Source: Rhodovarius lipocyclicus (GTDB lineage: Bacteria; Pseudomonadota; Alphaproteobacteria; Acetobacterales; Acetobacteraceae). From it: a stretch of 64,000 bases of DNA. The translations under genes and the position numbers were made by a program. The stretch spans positions 248,001 to 312,000 of the forward strand of contig NZ_JAAABL010000001.1 in the NCBI RefSeq assembly GCF_009900765.1. The letters are read 5' to 3'. The notes beneath the pieces are model-generated. The model worked only from the letters and a program-made list of their open reading frames with translations, made no database searches and was not told where the DNA came from. Positions 8,105-17,012 of the stretch are shown one piece after another; the first letter of the stretch is position 1; the number at the start of each line of letters is the position of its first letter.

Positions 8105-9280
8105 ATGAGCGACACGGTGCTGGAAAAGCCCGCCACGCTGGCCCCCGCGCCCGGGGATGCGCGGCGGATCGAGGCCTTCATCCCCACCCCCTGCGTGCAG
8201 AACCATGCCAGCTTCATCGCGCCCCTGCCGGGCGGCGATCTGGGCTGCGTGTGGTTCGGCGGCACGCAGGAGGGCATCCCCGACATCTCCGTGCATTTCT
8301 CCCGCCTCGCCCCGGGTGCCACGGCCTGGACCCCCGCCGAGCGGCTGTCGGACGACCCCACGCGCTCGGAACAGAACCCGCTGCTGTTCACCGCCCCCGA
8401 TGGCGCGCTGTGGCTGCTCTGGACCGCGCAGCGCGGCGGCAACCAGGACACGGCGCTGATCCGCCACCGCATCTCCCGCGACGGGGGCCGCAGCTGGGGC
8501 CCGATCGAGACGCTGATCGAGGAGAAGCCGGGCTTCGGCACCTTCATCCGCAGCGAGATCGTGGTGAACCGCCTGGGCGAATGGCTGCTGCCGATCTGGC
8601 GCTGCACCAAGCCGCCCGTGGGCGCCTGGACCGGCGATCTGGACACCTCCTCGGTGCTGATCTCGGCCGACCAGGGCCGCAGCTGGCGTGAAGTGGCGGT
8701 GCCCGACAGCACGGGGGCCGTGCACATGTCCATCGTCCGCCAGGGCGACCGGCTGGTGGCGCTCTACCGTTCCCGCTGGGCGGATTTCGTCCACCGCTCC
8801 GTCTCCAGCGACGAGGGGCACAGCTGGTCGGCGCCCGAGCCCACGGAACTGCCGAACAACAACAGCTCCGTCATGGCGATCGCGCTGGCCAGCGGGGCCA
8901 TCGCGCTCTGCTACAACCACAGCAGCCAGGCGGACGCGACCGGCAGGCGCGCCTCGCTCTATGACGACATCGGCGGCGAGGAGGAGGCGGCACCGCCGCC
9001 CGCGACCGGGCGTTCCGCCTTCTGGGGTGCGCCGCGCGCGCCGATGACCATCGCCCTGTCCGAGGATGGCGGCATCACCTGGCCGCACCGGCGGAACCTG
9101 GAAGTGGGCGACGGCTTCTGCATGACCAACAACTCCAAGGATCAGCTGAACCGGGAGTTCTCGTACCCCTCCCTCTGCCAGACGGCGGATGGGGCCATTC
9201 ACATCGCCTACACCTATTGGCGGCAGGCCATCAAATACGTCCGCGTGGACGAGGCCTGGATCCGGAGCACCCCAGCATGA
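8105..9280 (+). CDS. Sialidase-like six-bladed propeller protein (BNR/Asp-box)
   Basis: The 391-residue protein carries four Asp-box motifs: SRDGGRSWG near residue 123, SADQGRSWR near 187, SSDEGHSWS near 235 and SEDGGITWP near 319. It resembles the predicted neuraminidase group. No signal peptide is visible, so it is probably cytoplasmic. The start at 8105 follows GGGAGGAA. Its stop overlaps the next gene, a DapA/NanA-superfamily aldolase (ATGA), which hints that a glycosidase or lyase step precedes aldol cleavage. Activity on sialic acid itself is not established, and an arginine-triad check was not possible by eye. Confidence 0.75.
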   Translation: MSDTVLEKPATLAPAPGDARRIEAFIPTPCVQNHASFIAPLPGGDLGCVWFGGTQEGIPDISVHFSRLAPGATAWTPAERLSDDPTRSEQNPLLFTAPDGALWLLWTAQRGGNQDTALIRHRISRDGGRSWGPIETLIEEKPGFGTFIRSEIVVNRLGEWLLPIWRCTKPPVGAWTGDLDTSSVLISADQGRSWREVAVPDSTGAVHMSIVRQGDRLVALYRSRWADFVHRSVSSDEGHSWSAPEPTELPNNNSSVMAIALASGAIALCYNHSSQADATGRRASLYDDIGGEEEAAPPPATGRSAFWGAPRAPMTIALSEDGGITWPHRRNLEVGDGFCMTNNSKDQLNREFSYPSLCQTADGAIHIAYTYWRQAIKYVRVDEAWIRSTPA

Positions 9281-10170
9281 GCCAGACCCTTCACCCGCGC
9301 GGCGTGTTCTCCGCGGCGCTCACCCCGCTCGACGCGGACCTGATGCCGGACACCGCGCGCTTCGTCGCGCATTGCCAGCGGCTGCTGGCGGAAGGCTGCG
9401 ACGGCATTGCCATGCTGGGTACCACGGGCGAGGCCAACAGCTTCGGCATGGATGAACGCAAGGGCCTGCTGGAAGCGGCCATCCAGGGCGGCGTGGCCCC
9501 GCACCAGCTGCTGCCCGGCACAGGCGTGGCGGCGCTGACCGAGACGGTGGCGCTGACGAAGCACGCCCTGTCGCTGGGCGTGGACACGGTCGTGATGCTG
9601 CCGCCCTTCTACTACAAGGGCATCAGCGATGACGGGCTGTTCGCCTCCTACTCCGAGGTGATCCAGCGCGTGGGCGACGCCAGGCTGCGGGTGGTGCTGT
9701 ACCACATCCCGCAGATGTCCTCCCTGCCGCTATCCTTCGCGCTGATCGCGCGGCTGCGCGCGGCCTATCCGGGCGTGTTCACGGGCATCAAGGATTCGGC
9801 GGGCGATTTCGCCAACATGCAGGGGCTGGTGAAGGAATTCCCGGGGCTCGCGGTGCTGGCGGGCGCGGACCCGCTGCTGCTGCCGCTGCTGCGCGAAGGG
9901 GGTGCCGGCTGCATCACCGCGACCTCGAACCTGGTGGCGGCCGACCTCGCCTTCGTGTTCCGCAACTACGCCGACCCGGCGAAGGCCGCGGAGGTGGATG
10001 CCGCCCAGGCGCGCATTGTGGCCGCGCGCAACCGGGCCTCGCGCTTCGCGCAGATGCCGTCGCTGAAGGTGCTGCTGGCGGCCAGGCTGAATGACCAGAA
10101 CTGGACCCGCCTGCGCCCGCCCCTGCTGCCGCTGAACGCCGAGGAAACCGCGGCGCTGCTGACCGGCTGA
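9277..10170 (+). CDS. DapA/NanA-family aldolase (dihydrodipicolinate synthase-like)
   Basis: This 297-residue TIM-barrel Schiff-base aldolase has the GTTGEANS motif, a catalytic Tyr142 (VVLYHIP) and the Schiff-base Lys172 (TGIKDSAGD). The superfamily includes lysine-pathway DapA, N-acetylneuraminate lyase and 2-keto-3-deoxy-sugar-acid aldolases. Placement inside a catabolic cluster, overlapping a sialidase-like gene, argues for a catabolic aldolase rather than the biosynthetic enzyme. A second paralogue lies at 14301. The product presumably includes pyruvate, as is usual for this family. Confidence 0.87.
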   Translation: MSQTLHPRGVFSAALTPLDADLMPDTARFVAHCQRLLAEGCDGIAMLGTTGEANSFGMDERKGLLEAAIQGGVAPHQLLPGTGVAALTETVALTKHALSLGVDTVVMLPPFYYKGISDDGLFASYSEVIQRVGDARLRVVLYHIPQMSSLPLSFALIARLRAAYPGVFTGIKDSAGDFANMQGLVKEFPGLAVLAGADPLLLPLLREGGAGCITATSNLVAADLAFVFRNYADPAKAAEVDAAQARIVAARNRASRFAQMPSLKVLLAARLNDQNWTRLRPPLLPLNAEETAALLTG

Positions 10171-10197
10171 GCCCCACGCATCGAGGAGGAAACAACC

Positions 10198-11163
10198 ATG
10201 AAAAGAAGAATGATCCTGGCCACGCCCCTGGCGCTGGCCGCACCCGCCGTGCTCGCCCAGCCCAACTGGCCGGCGGGGCGGCCCCTGCGCGTGATCTGCC
10301 CCTGGCCGCCAGGGGCCGCCAACGACATGCTGGCGCGGCTGACCGCGCAGAAGCTGACGGAAAGGCTGGGCGCCACCGCCGTGGTGGAAAACCGCACCGG
10401 CGGCGCCGGGCTGGTCGGCACACGCGAAGTGCTGGGGGCCGCGCCCGACGGCTACACGCTGCTCGCCTCGGCCTTCAACACCGCCGTGATGCCGCTGGTG
10501 CTGCGCAACGCCAATTTCGACCCGCAGGCGGATCTGGAGGTCTGCGCCCGCACCGCCCAGGCACCGCTGGTGATGGCCATCACCGCCGGCAAGCCGCAGC
10601 GCACGCTGGCCGAGGTGATCGACGCCGTGAAGCGCAACCCGCGCGACTGGAACATCGCCATCACCTCCCTGGGGGCGGCCAGCCACCTGGCCACCATCGA
10701 GTTCAACCGCCGCACGGGCCTGGACCTGGAGATGGTGGCCTATCGCGGCACCCAGCCCGCCGTGCAGGACCTGATGGCGGGCAACGTGCACCTGCTGATC
10801 GACCCGTCCTTCAACCTGCTGCCGCATGCCGATGGCGGGCGGATACGGATGCTGGGCATCGCGTCGCGGGGACGCTCCCCGCTGGCGCCCAACGTGCCGA
10901 CCATGAGCGAGGCCGGGCTGCCGGGCTATGAGTTCCAGTCCTGGTACGGGGTCTGGGCGCCCAAGGGCACGCCAGGCGCGATCGTGGAGCGGGTGAACGC
11001 CCTGATGAACAAGACGATGCGCGACCCCGCCATCGTGGCCCGCATGTCCCAGCAGGTGCTGGAACCGGTGACGGAGACCGTGGCCGAAACCCGCGCCTTC
11101 ATCGGCCGCGAGATCAACCGCGCCACCGAACTGCTGCGCAGCGTGAACTTCACGCCGGAATAG
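10198..11163 (+). CDS. Tripartite tricarboxylate (TTT/Bug) substrate-binding protein
   Basis: The 321-residue exported receptor begins [20 protein letters not shown] and continues with the Bug signature [17 protein letters not shown] and [25 protein letters not shown] precedes the ATG. It follows the DapA-like gene by 27 bases and is probably cotranscribed. No TctAB partner is present. It differs clearly from the receptor at 7104, so two ligands, or two ways to import related ligands, are likely. Confidence 0.9.
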   Translation: MKRRMILATPLALAAPAVLAQPNWPAGRPLRVICPWPPGAANDMLARLTAQKLTERLGATAVVENRTGGAGLVGTREVLGAAPDGYTLLASAFNTAVMPLVLRNANFDPQADLEVCARTAQAPLVMAITAGKPQRTLAEVIDAVKRNPRDWNIAITSLGAASHLATIEFNRRTGLDLEMVAYRGTQPAVQDLMAGNVHLLIDPSFNLLPHADGGRIRMLGIASRGRSPLAPNVPTMSEAGLPGYEFQSWYGVWAPKGTPGAIVERVNALMNKTMRDPAIVARMSQQVLEPVTETVAETRAFIGREINRATELLRSVNFTPE

Positions 11164-11181
11164 GCGGCTAATTTCCGGGCA

Positions 11182-11213
11182 GGCCGCGGAACCATCTGCC
11201 GGGTTTCGCGGCC
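11182..11213 (+). terminator. Possible hairpin terminator
   Basis: GGCCGCG (11182-11188) pairs with CGCGGCC (11207-11213), and a short run of T follows. It sits just behind the stop of the TTT receptor and in front of the cysteine hydrolase. The 18-base loop makes it a weak candidate. Confidence 0.3.
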
Positions 11214-11305
11214 TTTCCCGGCGCCCCGGCCGTTCCGGGCCGCAAACAACCCCCTGCCCGGCCAGGATTTCTGATTTCCTTCCCCCGCAGGCCGGAGGGG
11301 GCAGG

Positions 11306-11980
11306 ATGACGCAGCGGATCGAGGCCTTGCCGGGCGCCTTCGCCCTCGACCCCGCGCGCACCGCGCTCGTCATCATCGACATGCAGCGGGATTTTCTGGA
11401 ACCTGGCGGCTTCGGCGCGGCGCTGGGCAATGATGTGGGGCAATTGGCCCGCGCCGTCCCCCACTGCCAGGCCCTGCTGGCCGCGGCCCGCGACGCCGGG
11501 CTGCTGGTGATCCACACGCGTGAGGGCCATCGCCCCGACCTGACCGACTGCCCGCCCGCCAAGCACCGCCGCGCGCCCGAGGGCATGCGCATCGGCGACC
11601 CCGGCCCCATGGGCCGCATCCTGATCCGGGGCGAGCCCGGCCACGGCATCATCCCCGAACTGGCCCCCATCGCGGGGGAGGTGGTGCTGGACAAGCCCGG
11701 CAAGGGCGCCTTCTGGGCCACGGAGCTGGAAAACATCCTGCGCAACCGGGGCATCGAGGCGCTGCTGGTCGCGGGCGTCACCACCGAGGTCTGCGTCAGC
11801 ACCACGGTGCGGGAGGCCAATGACCGCGGCTTCCGCTGCCTGGTGGTGGCCGATGCCTGCGCCTCCTACTTCCCGGAATTCCACACGGCGGCCCTGGCGA
11901 TGATCCATGCCCAGGGCGGGATCTTCGGCTGGGTCGCCGACACCGCCGCCACCATCGCCGCGCTGAGGAGCACGCCATGA
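11306..11980 (+). CDS. Isochorismatase-like cysteine hydrolase
   Basis: This 224-residue enzyme has the catalytic triad of the cysteine hydrolase (isochorismatase-like) superfamily: Asp25 in IIDMQRDF, Lys133 in KPGKGAF and Cys163 in GVTTEVCVS. Members hydrolyse amides such as biuret, peroxyureidoacrylate, N-carbamoyl compounds or nicotinamide. Its last codons overlap the start of an NCS2-like permease (ATGA), the same pairing idea as RutB with RutG in pyrimidine use. A nitrogenous heterocycle or ureide substrate is therefore plausible, as inference from context. Confidence 0.88.
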   Translation: MTQRIEALPGAFALDPARTALVIIDMQRDFLEPGGFGAALGNDVGQLARAVPHCQALLAAARDAGLLVIHTREGHRPDLTDCPPAKHRRAPEGMRIGDPGPMGRILIRGEPGHGIIPELAPIAGEVVLDKPGKGAFWATELENILRNRGIEALLVAGVTTEVCVSTTVREANDRGFRCLVVADACASYFPEFHTAALAMIHAQGGIFGWVADTAATIAALRSTP

Positions 11981-13521
11981 CCAGCACCAGGCTCTGGACC
12001 CCGGGCGACTGGAACGCCCTGTTCGGCTTCGGCACCAATATCCTGGTGAACCTGCTGGTGCTGACGGGGCTGCTGCGCTTCGTGGTCGGCATGCCGGACG
12101 CCATCGTGTTCGGCCGCATCCTGCCGGCGGCGGGGCTGATGATGTTCCTCTCGACCGGCTACTACGCCTGGCTCGGCTGGCGGCTGATGAAGGAAACGGG
12201 GCGGGAGGATGTCTGCGCCCTGCCCTCCGGCATCTCGGTGCCGCACATGTTCGTCGTGTGCCTCGTGATCATGCTGCCCATCGCCCAGACCACGGGCGAC
12301 CCGATCAAGGGCTGGGAAGCGGGGCTGACCTGGATCTTCGTGCAGAGCTTCGTGCTGATCGCGGGCGCCTTCGCGGCGCCCTGGATCCGGCGCATCACGC
12401 CGCGCGCCGCGCTGCTGGGCACGCTGGCCGGGGTGTCGGTCACCTTCATCGCCATGCGCCCGGCGCTGGAGATGTTCATGACGCCCATCCTGGGCCTGAC
12501 CTGCTTCGCGGTGATCCTGGTGGCCTGGTTCGGCGGCTTCCGCTATCCGCGCAACATCCCGGCGGGGCTGGTGGCCATCGCCATCGGGCTGGTGCTGGCC
12601 TGGGGCGGTGCGGCGCTGGGCTTCGGGCTGGGCGGCGTGGGGCTGGACCGGCTGGCCGCCTCCTTCGCGCAGATCGGCTTCCACCCGCCGGTGCCCGCCT
12701 TGGAGCACGTGTTCGGCGGCTTCCGGTTCATCGGGATCATCCTGGTCACCGCCATCCCCTTCGGCATCTATGACCTGGTGGAGGCGCTGGACAATGTCGA
12801 AAGCGCCGAGGCCGCGGGCGACCACTACCCCACCACCCGGGTGCTGACGGCCGATGGGCTGGTCAGCCTGATCGGCTGCCTGATGGGCAACCCCTTCATC
12901 AACGCGGTCTATATCGGCCATCCGGGCTGGAAGGCGATGGGCGGGCGCATCGGCTATTCGGCGGCCACGGGCGTCGCGGTGCTGGTCTTCACCTGGCTCG
13001 GCATCGCCTCCGTGCTGCTGGCGCTGGTGCCGGTGGTCGCGATCGCGCCGATCCTGCTCTACATCGGCATGCTGATCGGCGCGCAGGCGTTCCAGGAAAC
13101 GCCCAAGGGCCATGCCCCCGCCGTGATCCTGGCCCTGACGCCGCATCTGGCCGCCTGGGCCAAGACGCTGATCGACGGCGCGCTGGGGGCCGCGGGCACC
13201 AATGCGGCGGCTGTCGGCATGGAAAGGCTGGTCGGCATGGGCGTGCTGTATCCCGGGCTGGCGGTGATGGGCGAAGGCGCGATCCTGGGCGGGCTGGTGC
13301 TGGGCGCCATCGCGGTCTTCATCATCGAGCGGGATTTCGTGAAGGCCTCGGCCTTCGCGGCGGCGGGGGCGGTGATGACCTTCTTCGGGCTGATGCACGG
13401 GCCCTCGGTGGGGTTCGCCGTCACACCGGGCCTGGCCGTGGCCTATCTGATGGTCGCGGCCTTCCTGCTGCTCTGCGCGCGGCAGGAAGGCACGCTGCCC
13501 GGCTGGATGGCCCGGCGCTAA
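11977..13521 (+). CDS. NCS2-like (xanthine/uracil-type) permease
   Basis: The 514-residue integral membrane protein has roughly a dozen hydrophobic segments. The composition and length match the nucleobase-cation symporter 2 / AzgA-like group, with a hydrophilic ALPSGISVP segment early and [16 protein letters not shown] in the first helices. It overlaps the cysteine hydrolase by four bases, so the two probably act on one compound: uptake, then hydrolysis. It ends convergently with the GntR gene, with a four-base overlap. The ligand is not identifiable. Confidence 0.72.
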   Translation: MTSTRLWTPGDWNALFGFGTNILVNLLVLTGLLRFVVGMPDAIVFGRILPAAGLMMFLSTGYYAWLGWRLMKETGREDVCALPSGISVPHMFVVCLVIMLPIAQTTGDPIKGWEAGLTWIFVQSFVLIAGAFAAPWIRRITPRAALLGTLAGVSVTFIAMRPALEMFMTPILGLTCFAVILVAWFGGFRYPRNIPAGLVAIAIGLVLAWGGAALGFGLGGVGLDRLAASFAQIGFHPPVPALEHVFGGFRFIGIILVTAIPFGIYDLVEALDNVESAEAAGDHYPTTRVLTADGLVSLIGCLMGNPFINAVYIGHPGWKAMGGRIGYSAATGVAVLVFTWLGIASVLLALVPVVAIAPILLYIGMLIGAQAFQETPKGHAPAVILALTPHLAAWAKTLIDGALGAAGTNAAAVGMERLVGMGVLYPGLAVMGEGAILGGLVLGAIAVFIIERDFVKASAFAAAGAVMTFFGLMHGPSVGFAVTPGLAVAYLMVAAFLLLCARQEGTLPGWMARR

Positions 13522-14216
13522 CCCCGCAGGATCGCGCCCAGCGCCACCAGCACGTGGCGCACATGCTCCTCCAGCAAGGCGGCCGCCGCCTCGTATTCCC
13601 CGGCGCGGCACAGGCGCAGCAGTTCCAGGTGTTCGTTCTGCGCGCGGCGCTGATAGGCGGGGCTGGCGGCCAGCTGCACCCGCGTGTAGCGGTCCGATTC
13701 CCGCAGCAGCGTGGTCACGGTGGCCAGCGCCCTGGGCCGCCCGGCGCGGGCATACAGGCCCAGGTGGAATTCCAGGTTCAGCTCGCCCCAGCGGTTCACC
13801 TCGCCGGCCTCGATCGCCGCCGCATAGGCCTGCAGCACCCGGTCCAGCCCGGCCAGGTCCTCCGCCGTCAGCCCGGGCGCGGAATGGCGCAGCAGATAGG
13901 GCTCCAGGATCGCCCGCATCTCCAGCGTCTCACGCATGCGCTCGGGCGAGAGGGGTGAGACGGTGGCCCCGCGCTGCGGCGCGATGGTCACCAGCCCCTC
14001 GGCATCGAGCTGGAACAGCGCCTCCCGCACGGGAATGCGGCTGACGCCGAGTTCGGCCGCCAGCATGTCCTGCTGCAGCTTCATGCCGGTGGCGTAGGCG
14101 CCATCCAGGATGCGGGCGCGGATCGCCTCCGTCACCGCCGCCGTGACGGTCTTGTGCCCTTCCCCCAGCGTCGTTGCCTGCGTGGTGCGCCGCGCCGTCC
14201 GTGCGATTCCGTTCAT
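13518..14216 (-). CDS. GntR-family regulator, FCD (FadR C-terminal) type
   Basis: The 232-residue protein has an N-terminal winged helix (residues about 24-90, with QDMLAAELGVSRIPVREAL and GLVTIAPQRGATVSPLS). An all-helical FCD domain follows, with candidate metal-ligand histidines in LNLEFHLGLY and QNEHLELL. It is divergent from the DapA-like gene at 14301. The intervening 84 bases hold twin AT-rich palindromes, so it most likely regulates itself and the plus-strand operon. FCD proteins usually sense small organic acids. Confidence 0.9.
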   Translation of the reverse strand: MNGIARTARRTTQATTLGEGHKTVTAAVTEAIRARILDGAYATGMKLQQDMLAAELGVSRIPVREALFQLDAEGLVTIAPQRGATVSPLSPERMRETLEMRAILEPYLLRHSAPGLTAEDLAGLDRVLQAYAAAIEAGEVNRWGELNLEFHLGLYARAGRPRALATVTTLLRESDRYTRVQLAASPAYQRRAQNEHLELLRLCRAGEYEAAAALLEEHVRHVLVALGAILRG

Positions 14217-14224
14217 GGGGTCAG

Positions 14225-14268
14225 AATTTATAAAATTTTGGTTGACGACGCAAATTTATAAATTTTAT
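14225..14268. promoter_or_regulatory. Twin AT-rich palindromic operator between gntR and the DapA-like gene
   Basis: Two related AT-rich elements stand out in GC-rich DNA: GAATTTATAAAATTTTG at 14224-14240 and the perfect palindrome AAATTTATAAATTT at 14252-14265. Their centres are about 28 bases apart. Between them TTGACG (14242-14247) could be a -35 element for the plus strand. This is a natural binding site for the divergently encoded GntR/FCD protein. Confidence 0.6.
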
Positions 14269-14300
14269 GAAGGCGCCACCAGCAGCAGGAGAGCCAGGCC

Positions 14301-15218
14301 ATGGCGCACAAGGTGAATTGGCGGGGCGTGTTCCCCGCCGTGACGACGCAGTTCCGCGCGGATTTCTCGGTGGATGTCGAAGCGACGCGCAAGGTGATCG
14401 CCGGGCTGATCCGCGACGGCGTCTCGGGCCTCGTGGTCTGCGGCACGGTGGGCGAGAACTGCTCGCTCTCCACCGCCGAGAAGGTGGAGGTGATCGAGGC
14501 CGCCGTGGACGTGGCCCAGGGCCGGGTGCCGGTGATCGCCGGCATCGCCGAATTCACCACCGCCTTCACCATCGACACCGCCCGCGCCGCGCAAAAGGCC
14601 GGGGTGGATGGCGTGATGGTGATGCCCGCGCTGGTCTATTCCTCGAAGCCGCATGAGACGGCCGCGCATTACCGCGGCGTCGGCACCGCGATCGACCTGC
14701 CGCTGATGGTCTACAACAACCCGCCCATCTACAAGAACGCGGTCACCCCCGACATCCTGGCCTCGCTGGCCGATGTCGAGACGATCTGCGCCTTCAAGGA
14801 TTCCTCGGGCGACACCCGCGCCTTCACCGACCTGCGCAACATGGTGGGCGACCGCTTCACCCTGTTCGCGGGCCTGGACGACACCGTGGTGGAAAGCATC
14901 ATGCTGGGCGCGGTCGGCTGGGTCTCCGGCATGTCCAACGCCTTCCCGCGGGAGGGCGAGGCCCTGTTCCGCCTGGCCGCCGCCGGCCGCTTCGAGGAAG
15001 CCCGCCCGCTGTACGACTGGTTCATGCCGCTGCTGCACCTGGATGCGCGCCCCGACCTCGTGCAGTGCATCAAGCTGTGCGAGGCGATCATGGGCCGTGG
15101 CTCCGCCCTGACCCGCCCGCCGCGCCTGGCCCTGCCCGAGGCCGACCGCAAGGAAGTGGAAGCCCTGATGGCCCAGGCGCTGGCGACCCGCCCCAGCCTG
15201 CCCGCCCTCGCGGCCTGA
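14301..15218 (+). CDS. DapA-family aldolase/synthase (second paralogue)
   Basis: This 305-residue Schiff-base aldolase has GTVGENCS, Tyr138 (MVYNNPP) and Lys166 (CAFKDSSGD). The ATG follows GGAGAG at a normal distance. It is only moderately similar to the paralogue at 9277, so the two probably act on different 2-oxo acids. It is the first gene after the GntR operator and is followed by a GC-rich hairpin, then a binding-protein gene, suggesting a GntR-controlled catabolic step. Confidence 0.87.
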   Translation: MAHKVNWRGVFPAVTTQFRADFSVDVEATRKVIAGLIRDGVSGLVVCGTVGENCSLSTAEKVEVIEAAVDVAQGRVPVIAGIAEFTTAFTIDTARAAQKAGVDGVMVMPALVYSSKPHETAAHYRGVGTAIDLPLMVYNNPPIYKNAVTPDILASLADVETICAFKDSSGDTRAFTDLRNMVGDRFTLFAGLDDTVVESIMLGAVGWVSGMSNAFPREGEALFRLAAAGRFEEARPLYDWFMPLLHLDARPDLVQCIKLCEAIMGRGSALTRPPRLALPEADRKEVEALMAQALATRPSLPALAA

Positions 15219-15227
15219 CCGAACCCC

Positions 15228-15274
15228 ACGCGCCCCGCCCCGCAGTCGCCGCAGAGCGACGGGGCGGGGCGCGT
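15228..15274 (+). terminator. Strong GC-rich stem-loop
   Basis: ACGCGCCCCGCCCCG (15228-15242) is perfectly complementary to CGGGGCGGGGCGCGT (15260-15274), giving a 15-bp stem. It lies just behind the stop of the DapA-like gene. No T-run follows, so it may slow or end transcription or stabilise the upstream message. Confidence 0.55.
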
Positions 15275-15327
15275 CCCGCACCAGCCAGACACCAGCCAAC
15301 GGCCCACCCTATGCCTTGGAGGTTCCG

Positions 15328-16908
15328 ATGACATTCGGACGTCGCTCTCTCGTCGCCGGCGGTGCCGGCCTTGCCCTGCCCTCCGCCCTGATCGGCACCG
15401 CGCGCGCCCAGCGGGCGGCGCCGCTGCGCTTCGTGCCCTCGACGCCGCTGCCCGCCCTCGATCCCATCGTGGCCACCAGCTACGTGATCCGCAATCACGG
15501 CTACCTCGTCTACGACACGCTGTTCGCGACCGACGAGAACTACCGCGTCCGCCCGCAGATGGTCGCGAACTGGGAGACGGCGCCGGACGGGCTTTCCTGG
15601 ACCTTCGTACTGCGCGACGGGCTGTTCTTCCATGATGGGGAGCCGGTGCGCAGCGCCGACTGCATCGCCTCCATCCGCCGCTGGGCCGCGCGCGACGCCT
15701 TCGGCCAGACCATGGCCGCCGCCGTGGAAGGCTATGAGGCGAAGGACGCCCGCACCTTCACCATCAAGCTGAAGCGCCCCTTCCCGCTGATGCTGGAAGC
15801 GCTGGGCAAGCTGTCCTCCAACGTGCCGTTCATGATGCCGGAGCGCGTGGCGGCCACCGATCCCTCCCGCCCCATCACGGATGCCACGGGCTCCGGCCCC
15901 TGGCGCTTCCTGCCGGGCGAATGGAACCCGGGCCAGCGCGCCGCCTATGAGCGCTTCGCCCAGTACAAACCGCGCGAGGAAGCGCCGAGCTGGGCCGCCG
16001 GCGGCAAGATCGCGAAGATCGACCGCATCGAATGGCTGGGCATCACCGAGGCCCCGGCGGTCGCGGGTGCGATGCGCCAGGGCGAGATCGACTGGTGGGA
16101 GCAGCCGCCGGTGGACCTGCTGCCGGTGCTGCGTCGGGACCGCAATGTCGAGATCCTGAACGTGCCGCTCGGCTTCCTGCTGCTGATGCGCTTCAACCAC
16201 CTGCAGGCGCCGTTCAACAACCCGGCCATCCGCCGCGCGGTGATGATGGCGGTGAACCAGGACGACTACATGCAGGCGGTGGCGGGCAGCCCTGAATTCT
16301 ACAACAGCTGCAAATCCTATTTCACCTGCGGGACGCCCATGTCCTCCGATGCCGGGTCGGGTGCTGTGGGCAACAACGTCGAGCGCGCGAAGCAGATGCT
16401 GCGCGAGGCCGGCTACAACAACGAGAAGGTGGTGCTGCTGGCCCCGGCCGACCAGCCCATCGCCTACAACCAAGCCCAGGTCAGCGACGCGCTGCTGAAG
16501 CGGCTGGGGATGAATGTGGATTTCATCACCACCGACTGGGCCAGCTTCGTCTCCCGCCGCAACAATCGCGGGCCGGTGGACCAGGGCGGCTGGTCGGCCT
16601 TCCACACGCTGTGGTCGGGCGCGGACCTGACCAACCCCGCGATCAACCCGCTGATCCGCGCCAATGGCAGCGCCGCCTGGCTCGGCTGGCCGGAGGACCC
16701 GACGCTGGAGGGGCTACGCGACCAGTGGCTCGCGACCTCCGACGCGGCGGCGCAGCAGCGCATCGCGCGGCAGATGCAGGAGCGCGCCTTCGAGACGGTG
16801 CCCTTCGTGCCCACGGGTTCGGTCGAGCAGCCGATGGCCTATCGCAAGGCGCTGACGGGCATGATCGTCTCGCCGGTGCAGTTCTTCTGGAACATGGAGA
16901 AGCGCTAA
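15328..16908 (+). CDS. ABC transporter substrate-binding protein, family 5 (peptide/nickel type)
   Basis: The 526-residue exported binding protein has a Tat-like or Sec signal (FGRRSLVAGGAGLALPSALIGTARAQ). A typical SBP_bac_5 body follows, with YLVYDTLF, NWETAPDGLSWTFVLRDG and FHDGEPVRSADC. The ATG at 15328 follows TTGGAGG, so a start four codons upstream is less likely. No permease or ATPase genes accompany it, so it is an orphan receptor. It may bind the substrate, or an oligomer of it, handled by the neighbouring aldolase. Confidence 0.9.
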   Translation: MTFGRRSLVAGGAGLALPSALIGTARAQRAAPLRFVPSTPLPALDPIVATSYVIRNHGYLVYDTLFATDENYRVRPQMVANWETAPDGLSWTFVLRDGLFFHDGEPVRSADCIASIRRWAARDAFGQTMAAAVEGYEAKDARTFTIKLKRPFPLMLEALGKLSSNVPFMMPERVAATDPSRPITDATGSGPWRFLPGEWNPGQRAAYERFAQYKPREEAPSWAAGGKIAKIDRIEWLGITEAPAVAGAMRQGEIDWWEQPPVDLLPVLRRDRNVEILNVPLGFLLLMRFNHLQAPFNNPAIRRAVMMAVNQDDYMQAVAGSPEFYNSCKSYFTCGTPMSSDAGSGAVGNNVERAKQMLREAGYNNEKVVLLAPADQPIAYNQAQVSDALLKRLGMNVDFITTDWASFVSRRNNRGPVDQGGWSAFHTLWSGADLTNPAINPLIRANGSAAWLGWPEDPTLEGLRDQWLATSDAAAQQRIARQMQERAFETVPFVPTGSVEQPMAYRKALTGMIVSPVQFFWNMEKR

Positions 16909-16914
16909 GGCGCG

Positions 16915-16946
16915 CGCGGGGGCCGGCCGATTGCCCGGCTCCCGCG
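16915..16946 (+). terminator. GC-rich hairpin after the ABC binding protein
   Basis: A 12-bp stem with one G-T wobble forms between 16915-16926 and 16935-16946 around an 8-base loop. It begins six bases after the stop codon at 16908. There is no T tract. Confidence 0.45.
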
Positions 16947-17012
16947 ATCCTGCTACCGCTCCAGGGGAGGCAAACGCGCAGGTCACGGGCACATCACATC
17001 GAGGCCCGATCC

